A DNA stretch of 64,000 bases. It comes from Candidatus Wolbachia massiliensis. GTDB taxonomy: Bacteria > Pseudomonadota > Alphaproteobacteria > Rickettsiales > Anaplasmataceae. Position numbers and translations under genes: made by a program. Location: NCBI RefSeq assembly GCF_014771645.1, contig NZ_CP061738.1, forward strand, positions 832,115 to 896,114, written 5' to 3'. The notes beneath the pieces were generated by a model. That model saw only the letters and a program-made list of their open reading frames with translations. It did not search any database and was not told where the DNA came from. Below, piece by piece: positions 58,549 through 64,000 of this stretch. Position 1 is the first letter of the stretch. Each line of letters begins with the position of its first letter.

Positions 58549-59856
58549 ATGTTTAAGGTTGCTAAGTTTTTTATCTTATTATTCTTTTTTACATATTGTA
58601 ATAACGCTTACTCTATTAATATCATTAGAGATAGTGAGGTAGAGGCGATGGTGAAAGAGTTAGCGCAACCCTTGTTTTCTGCTGCAGGTATTGATGGCAA
58701 CCAAATAAAAGTTTTCATAATCAATGATAAGTCGATTAATGCTTTTGTAATTGATAACAATAGTATTTTTATTCATCTAGGGCTTTTACAATATTCAGCT
58801 GAACCTTACGTTCTGCTTGGTATATTAGCACATGAGATTGCTCATATATCTGCCGGTCATATATTGCAGATGAGTGGTGCTATGGGCTATTTTCAATCAA
58901 TAGCAATGATTAGTTATATGGTAGGATTGGTTTCTACTATTATCATTGATCCTCAGATTGCTAGTGCAATTTTGTTGAGTGGTATAACACTCAGTTCAAG
59001 GCTGTTTTTTAACTATTCTCAAGAGCAAGAAAGTGTAGCGGACAGCTATGCTTTGAAATATCTTGATGAATCTGGCTATGATAATTCAGGTATGAAAGAA
59101 GTTTTTGATTACTTTAAAAGTATTGAGCATGAAAATACTGAAGGGTATTTCCGTACTCATCCACTTAGTGATAAGCGCATATTTGCTGTACAGAATTACA
59201 AGGTTAAAAACAGTGTAAGGCCAATTCTTGCAGATAAATTGCTAAGGTTTAAACGTATGGTTGCAAAACTGGATTCTTTCTTTTCTCCTATCCATGTGGT
59301 GTCTAATAAATATGAAGGTAATTCTGAGTACGTAAATGCTGTAATTCACTATAGGCAAGGGGAGATAGAAAAGGCTATTGCTGGAGTTAATTTGTTGATT
59401 CAAGAGTCAAATAATGATCCATACCTATATGAATTAAAAGCAGAAATACTGTACAAAGCTGGGAATTTGAGTGAAGCGATAAAAATGTATGAAGAGTCAC
59501 TTAGGTATCTATCTGAAAAGAACAGTTATTTGGTGAAACTTGCATTATCCCATACTTTATTATTGCATGGTGATATAAAGAAGGCAATTTTTTATCTTGA
59601 GCAGATTGTGAGTGTAGAACCAAATAATGCCTTTGTCTGGAAATACTTAAGCGTTGCATATAAACGCAATGCTGATACAGCAATGCATTATTTTGCTTTA
59701 ACGAAAAAGGCTTGTATTGAAGGTAATGCAAAACAATTTATGAAATATGCTGAATTAGCTATTAAAAATTTACCAAAAGGCAGCCCTTACCTGTTGCAAA
59801 TTGAAGATATGAAACAACTGAACCAGTTCCTTTCCACTTTTAAAATCTACAAGTAG
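58549..59856 (+). CDS. M48 family metalloprotease with TPR domain (BepA-like)
   Basis: 435 residues with a signal peptide (1-22). The zinc peptidase domain has His95-Glu96-x-x-His99 (AHEIAHISAGH) and the third ligand in EQESVADSYAL, then RTHPLSDKR. A C-terminal TPR superhelix (about 260-425) contains KAGNLSEAIKMYEESL-type units. The layout matches BepA/YfgC, a periplasmic chaperone-protease for outer-membrane proteins such as LptD. Confidence 0.88.
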   Translation: MFKVAKFFILLFFFTYCNNAYSINIIRDSEVEAMVKELAQPLFSAAGIDGNQIKVFIINDKSINAFVIDNNSIFIHLGLLQYSAEPYVLLGILAHEIAHISAGHILQMSGAMGYFQSIAMISYMVGLVSTIIIDPQIASAILLSGITLSSRLFFNYSQEQESVADSYALKYLDESGYDNSGMKEVFDYFKSIEHENTEGYFRTHPLSDKRIFAVQNYKVKNSVRPILADKLLRFKRMVAKLDSFFSPIHVVSNKYEGNSEYVNAVIHYRQGEIEKAIAGVNLLIQESNNDPYLYELKAEILYKAGNLSEAIKMYEESLRYLSEKNSYLVKLALSHTLLLHGDIKKAIFYLEQIVSVEPNNAFVWKYLSVAYKRNADTAMHYFALTKKACIEGNAKQFMKYAELAIKNLPKGSPYLLQIEDMKQLNQFLSTFKIYK

Positions 59857-59905
59857 ATGCTGATTATTGCTTATGTATCCGTCCGCAGCGTGACTAAAAA
59901 ACTAC

Positions 59906-59934
59906 TTGACAAGCCTCGCCATTATCCTTATCAT
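59906..59934 (+). promoter_or_regulatory. Repeat-borne sigma70-like promoter, copy R3
   Basis: TTGACA (59906-59911), 17 bases, TATCAT (59929-59934); the same hexamers and spacer length as R2, with several substitutions in the spacer. Confidence 0.5.
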
Positions 59935-60366
59935 ACCAGTGAAGCTATTTATTTAACTTCGCGATCTGCAGATTAAAACGACAAAGGAAACTTTGTATTT
60001 GGCGTCTCATGTTTAATTTCTTGCACTATGTGTACCTTATGTCTTTATAAAATTTCTAGGTTTTCAAGCTGAAACGCGCTTATAAACGTTCAAGACATCA
60101 AAAAGCGTCAAATAAACAAGGGAGAATTTGAATACTAGCTACCGCAGGTTTTCTTTGCCTTTTTTTCTGCTTAGTAAATTTTTTAACATTTAAGCTAAGG
60201 TTAGTTGTGGTTTAAAAGCAGCTAGGCTGCAGTGCTTAAGACTTAAAGAACGCCGATACTGAAAATGGATAATGATCAGGATATCTTTTGCCTTTTTCAC
60301 CATTTAGTAAATTTCTTAAGCACTTATGGCTAAAGTAGCCTTTTTACTGCTCCAAGCATAAAAATG

Positions 60367-60395
60367 TTGAATATTTCTTAAGAATTGTGTATAAT
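60367..60395 (+). promoter_or_regulatory. Promoter of the second Rpn nuclease gene
   Basis: TTGAAT (60367-60372), 17 bases, TATAAT (60390-60395), 27 bases before the ATG; matches the promoter at 3830-3858. Confidence 0.7.
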
Positions 60396-60422
60396 TATTA
60401 ATGCTTTTTAAGTGGATTTCTT

Positions 60423-61451
60423 ATGGTTTTATCAAAGTTTCTAGATCCAAAAAACAATTATGCATTTAGACGCATCTTTGGTACTGAAAACAATAAAGAT
60501 ATCCTCATTCATTTTCTCAATGATGTTCTCAACCTCACTGGTGAAGCTAAAATAAAGGATGTGCAGTTTCTAAGTCCCATTCAAAACCCTGACATTGCTG
60601 CTAAAAAGGAGAGTATTGTCGATGTACTCTGTAGAGATTCTGCAGGTGTACAATTTATCTGCGAGATGCAGGTTGCTAGAACAACTGGCTTTGAAAAACG
60701 TGCACAATACTATGCTGCTGGCGCTTATTTTAGCCAAGCCGGAATAGGTGACAAATATCATCAACTTAAAGAAGTTATCTTCATTGCCATCACTGATTTT
60801 GTTCTATTTCCTAAGAAGTTAGCCTACAAATCCGATCATGTTACTCTTGACAAGATTACTCACGAACATGACCTGAAGGATTTTAGTTTTACTTTCATAG
60901 AACTACCGAAATTTCCAAAAACAAAAGAGGATCAATTAGAAAATATAGTCGAAAAATGGATATATTTCTTTAAGTATGCAAGTGAAACTAGTGAAGAGGA
61001 TCTAAAAAAAATAGTAGGAAGTGACGAGATTATTGGCAGGGCTTACAATGAGTTGATAGAGTATAATTGGACTAGGGAAGAACGGGCTATATATCAACAA
61101 GCTAAGAAAAATGAGGATGATAATGTATCTTGCCTCAACCAGAAATTTAATGAAGGTAGAGAAGAAGGCATCCTTATCGGACAAGAACGCGGCATCAAAA
61201 TTGGTGAGGAGATGGGTATTCAGATCGGACAAGAACGTGGCAGACATGAAGGCATTCTTATCGGACAAGAACGCGGCATAAAAATTGGTGAGGAGGTGGG
61301 AAAAATTGAAGGTAAAGCAGAGGGCGAACAACAAGCTAAAATTGCAGTCGCAAAGAATTCTCTTAAGGCTGGCATGTCTATTGATGTTATTGCTCAAATT
61401 ACCGGACTTTCACACAACGAAATAAAACAACTTCAGGAAGAAACAGCCTAA
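60423..61451 (+). CDS. Rpn family recombination-promoting nuclease / putative transposase, second copy
   Basis: 342-residue paralogue of the 3886 gene, with the catalytic Asp67 and Glu81-x-Gln83 kept. The extra length comes from a tandem expansion of an ILIGQERGIKIGEE-type unit (about residues 245-300). The C-terminal helix pair (KAGMSIDVIAQITGLSHNEI) is conserved. In-frame ATG 61212 is codon 264, the same codon number as the internal ATG of the first copy, again preceded by GGTGAGGAG. Confidence 0.88.
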   Translation: MVLSKFLDPKNNYAFRRIFGTENNKDILIHFLNDVLNLTGEAKIKDVQFLSPIQNPDIAAKKESIVDVLCRDSAGVQFICEMQVARTTGFEKRAQYYAAGAYFSQAGIGDKYHQLKEVIFIAITDFVLFPKKLAYKSDHVTLDKITHEHDLKDFSFTFIELPKFPKTKEDQLENIVEKWIYFFKYASETSEEDLKKIVGSDEIIGRAYNELIEYNWTREERAIYQQAKKNEDDNVSCLNQKFNEGREEGILIGQERGIKIGEEMGIQIGQERGRHEGILIGQERGIKIGEEVGKIEGKAEGEQQAKIAVAKNSLKAGMSIDVIAQITGLSHNEIKQLQEETA

Positions 61452-61824
61452 AAATTTCCCGATGCTCTTGTTTTTGCTGGTATACCACTTAAATAAGATT
61501 CAAAATTACCGCTGGTGGCTTCTAGTAATTGACTTTTCTTTTAGTACCCTAATATACTCATAATTTCTGTGTGTCCTTCCTCTCTAGCAAGATCTATGAG
61601 ATACCACCGTGGTCAAGCATGGGCTACTTGGATGACATCATAAGGAGCACTGCCCTCCTTTTCTTCTGGATGCCAGCATTAGAATGACATCATAGGGATC
61701 CTGTTTATAGATTCCAGTCTGGCATGACACCCTCCTTTTTTTCCGGGTAAAGTCATCTTTTTGCTGTTTCATAAATTGACCTTGTTAACAAAGCCAACTA
61801 ATATCTAAATAATTTATTACCTAA
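61452..61824. other. Intergenic repeat-rich region
   Basis: No gene seen. It has fragments (ctgccctcctttt, 'ggatgccagcattagaatgacatcatag') that also occur near 3695-3750, and a block of short direct repeats around 61625-61740. It precedes the reductase gene. Confidence 0.45.
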
Positions 61825-62841
61825 ATGGAGAGCATGGAAACTGATATAGTGATAATAGGTGCAGGACCTGTTGGAATATTCACTGCTTTTCAAGCGGGGA
61901 TGCTTGACATGAGATGTCATATAATAGATATTTTGGGTCAAGTGGGAGGACAGTGCACTGCTCTTTACCCGGAAAAACCAATATACGATATACCTGGTTA
62001 TCCTGTAATTACTGCTCAAAAATTAATCGAACAATTAATGGAACAAGCTTCACCATTTGAGCCTGTTTACCATTTAAACCAAAGGGTGGAAAAAATTTCG
62101 GATAACGAGAGTTTTAATGTAATAACTAACATGGGTACAGAGGTGAAGTGCAAGGCTGTTGTCATTGCTGCAGGAAATGGAATGTTTGAACCTAATCGCC
62201 CACCCCTTGGTGGTATATTAGAGTATGAAAATAAATCTATATTTTATAGCATAAATAAAATTTCTAATTTTCAGAATAAAACTATAGTCATTGCAGGTGG
62301 CGGTGATTCTGCAGCTGATTGGACCATAGAACTTTCTAAAGTTGCAAAGAAAATTTATGTAATACATCGAAGAAAAGAATTTCGTTGCACTCCCGAAACT
62401 AGAAATAAGTTAGAATTACTTGAAGATAGTGGAAAAATAGAACTTGTAGTGCCATATCAGTTACATGAGCTGGTCGGGGATGATGGGCAGTTGAGTGCAG
62501 TAATAGTAAAAAATATTACAACTCAAGAAGAAAGAAAAATATCCACTAATTTTTTACTGCCATTTTTTGGACTATCAATGAATCTGGGTCCAATAAATGG
62601 CTGGGGTATAACGTTAGAACATGGCCGCATAGTTGTTAATCCAGCTACCTTAAAAACCAGTAGGGATAGAATATATGCAATTGGGGACATAGCTACTTAT
62701 TCAGGTAAGCTAAAGTTAATATTAAATGGTTTTGCTGAGAGTGCCATGGCTTGTTATGATATATATAGAGTAATCCACAATTCACCAGTCAACTTTCAAT
62801 ATTCGACTTCAAAGGGAGTGCACGGGAAAAAAAGTGAGTAA
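61825..62841 (+). CDS. Ferredoxin/flavodoxin-NADP(+) reductase (thioredoxin-reductase-like)
   Basis: 338-residue FAD/NAD(P) enzyme. FAD motif GAGPVG at 12-17, GQVGGQCTALYPEKPIYDIP, NADP motif AGGGDSAADW (about 157-166), and a C-terminal YAIGDIATY FAD motif. The CxxC redox pair of true thioredoxin reductase is absent, which points to the YumC-type ferredoxin reductase. An ATG three codons in (61834) is an equal alternative start, since GGAGAG lies between the two. Confidence 0.88.
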   Translation: MESMETDIVIIGAGPVGIFTAFQAGMLDMRCHIIDILGQVGGQCTALYPEKPIYDIPGYPVITAQKLIEQLMEQASPFEPVYHLNQRVEKISDNESFNVITNMGTEVKCKAVVIAAGNGMFEPNRPPLGGILEYENKSIFYSINKISNFQNKTIVIAGGGDSAADWTIELSKVAKKIYVIHRRKEFRCTPETRNKLELLEDSGKIELVVPYQLHELVGDDGQLSAVIVKNITTQEERKISTNFLLPFFGLSMNLGPINGWGITLEHGRIVVNPATLKTSRDRIYAIGDIATYSGKLKLILNGFAESAMACYDIYRVIHNSPVNFQYSTSKGVHGKKSE

Positions 62842-62872
62842 AAATCTTTACTGTGGATCAAACTACTTTATA

Positions 62873-64000
62873 ATGGCTTTGATGAATATACCTAGCATAG
62901 AAAATTGTGATCTTTACAGCAAAGTTGTCTTACTCAGAGTTGACTTTAATGTTCCTATAAAAGATGGAGAAATTCATGATGCTACTCGTATTTTGAGGGC
63001 ATTGCCTACTATTCGGTATTTGATAAATGCGGGTGCAAAGGTTGTTATTATATCACATTTTGGGCGCCCTAAAGTTAGAGACAGTAATCTGTCTCTAAAA
63101 AACATAGTTGAAGCTTTATCACATCTACTAAGCAAAGAGGTGAAATTTATCAATGATTGCGTTGGTGAAGAAGTACAAAAAGCAGTAAATGCAATGGGTA
63201 TAGGAAATGTAATATTACTAGAAAATCTGAGGTTTTATAAAGAAGAAGAGCGGAATGACTCGAATTTTGCCAAACAATTAGCATCTCTTGCTGATATATA
63301 TGTTAATGATGCTTTTTCTTGTTCTCATAGGGCGCACGCTTCTATTTCACGTATTACAGAATTTTTACCTTCCTATGCAGGATTTTGCTTACAAGATGAG
63401 CTAAAATATCTTGAAAAGGTCGTATCATTTGACGCTAAACCTATTACTGCGATAGTTGGAGGGGCTAAAATATCAACTAAGATAAAAATGCTTGTAAAGC
63501 TAGCAGAAAAGGTTGATTACCTAGTTCTCGGTGGTGCAATTGCTAACAGTTTTTTGTTGTTTAGCAAAGTTAATATAGGCAAATCTTTTTCTCAAAGTGG
63601 TATTGATGATCTTCTGCATGATATTGTTGAAACAGCGAATAAAAACAAATGCAAAATAATTGTACCAGAAGATGTTCTGGTTGCAGTAAACTCTGATTAC
63701 AGCGCTAGTATTTCGAGAAAGACTGAATCTATTTTAAACGATGATGTAATTTTGGATATCGGACCTCAAACTTTAAACAAAATAAGCAGTATAATAGCAG
63801 ACAGTAAAACTCTGCTATGGAACGGACCTATTGGTGTTTTTGAGCATTCAGCTTTTGCAAATGGTACAATAGGGGTAATGAAAATTGTGAGTAACTTAAC
63901 GCACGAAGGGAAATTAACCAGCGTAATAGGGGGAGGGGATAGTTTATCTGCAATAAGTGCTGCAGGTCTTACCGATAAAGATTTTACGTATGTTTCAACT
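62873..64000 (+). CDS. pgk: Phosphoglycerate kinase (3' end beyond window)
   Basis: The frame is open from ATG 62873 to the window edge (376 codons; the family is about 400-420). LLRVDFNVPIKDGEIHDATR, HFGRPK, LENLRFYKEEERND, VNDAFSCSHRAHAS, AIVGGAKISTKI, LLWNGPIGVFE and the nucleotide-binding VIGGGDS are all present. It transfers phosphate between 1,3-bisphosphoglycerate and ADP. An ATG at 62882 is an alternative start. With gpmI this is the second glycolytic enzyme of the window. Confidence 0.95.
   Translation, partial: MALMNIPSIENCDLYSKVVLLRVDFNVPIKDGEIHDATRILRALPTIRYLINAGAKVVIISHFGRPKVRDSNLSLKNIVEALSHLLSKEVKFINDCVGEEVQKAVNAMGIGNVILLENLRFYKEEERNDSNFAKQLASLADIYVNDAFSCSHRAHASISRITEFLPSYAGFCLQDELKYLEKVVSFDAKPITAIVGGAKISTKIKMLVKLAEKVDYLVLGGAIANSFLLFSKVNIGKSFSQSGIDDLLHDIVETANKNKCKIIVPEDVLVAVNSDYSASISRKTESILNDDVILDIGPQTLNKISSIIADSKTLLWNGPIGVFEHSAFANGTIGVMKIVSNLTHEGKLTSVIGGGDSLSAISAAGLTDKDFTYVST

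Larger units (their letters stand above)
59885..60422 (+). repeat. Rpn-associated upstream repeat, copy 2
   Basis: Homologous to 3200-3885 in blocks over nearly its whole length, with a number of substitutions and indels. This gene-free stretch holds promoter copy R3, the ctttataaaatttcta block, the tactgaaaatggataatga block, and finally the Rpn promoter. No coding signal. Confidence 0.7.

Overview
The window looks like a Wolbachia chromosome (Rickettsiales, Alphaproteobacteria). The DNA is AT-rich. It carries several ankyrin-repeat genes, a VirB2-like pilin, PD-(D/E)XK 'Rpn' nucleases, a group II intron and many IS copies. The compact S10-spc-alpha ribosomal operon has adk after secY, as in alphaproteobacteria. 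The strain cannot be named from sequence alone.

Layout. 1-3.2 kb: hlyD-type secretion adaptor (minus), fabG, virB2-like pilin. 3.2-10.2 kb: accessory stretch with an Rpn nuclease, an ankyrin protein with a membrane tail, a membrane protein of unknown role and a complete group II intron. 10.2-11.7 kb: gpmI (minus). 11.7-35.3 kb: an IS-dominated island. It holds a serine-recombinase remnant, two complete and one partial IS630-type elements, a nest of IS256-type copies inside an ankyrin gene, and five copies of one IS5-type element of about 961 bp. It also holds a 5'-truncated TPR gene, a small block of ordinary genes (queuosine-precursor transporter, TonB/TolA-like protein, bamE, nrdB), a second ankyrin gene with a membrane tail, a membrane protein, and a truncated NB-ARC-like/ankyrin gene. 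One Rpn gene can be pieced together across 10 kb of this island. 35.3-41.2 kb: rplU-rpmA, tRNA-Ile, metK, two tenA genes (one dead), coxC, ruvC, then IS5/IS982 debris and a 3' scrap of tuf. 41.4-55.0 kb: S10-spc-alpha operon from rpsJ to rplQ, then yraN. 55.2-59.9 kb: atpH-atpA, greA, ribB, M48 peptidase. 59.9-64 kb: a second Rpn nuclease with its duplicated upstream region, ferredoxin-NADP reductase, and pgk running off the end.

How it fits together. The right half is housekeeping: translation, transcription, protein export, ATP synthesis, riboflavin, SAM and glycolysis enzymes. It is packed into long co-directional runs with overlaps of a few bases. The left half is a recombination-driven accessory region. 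All five IS5-type copies have flanks that do not match each other as one simple insertion would require, which points to homologous recombination between copies. Accessory proteins repeatedly join a variable N-terminal part (ankyrin or coiled coil) to a similar hydrophobic C-terminal tail, which suggests membrane-anchored modular proteins. The Rpn genes keep strong, matching promoters and an in-frame internal ATG at the same codon in both intact copies.
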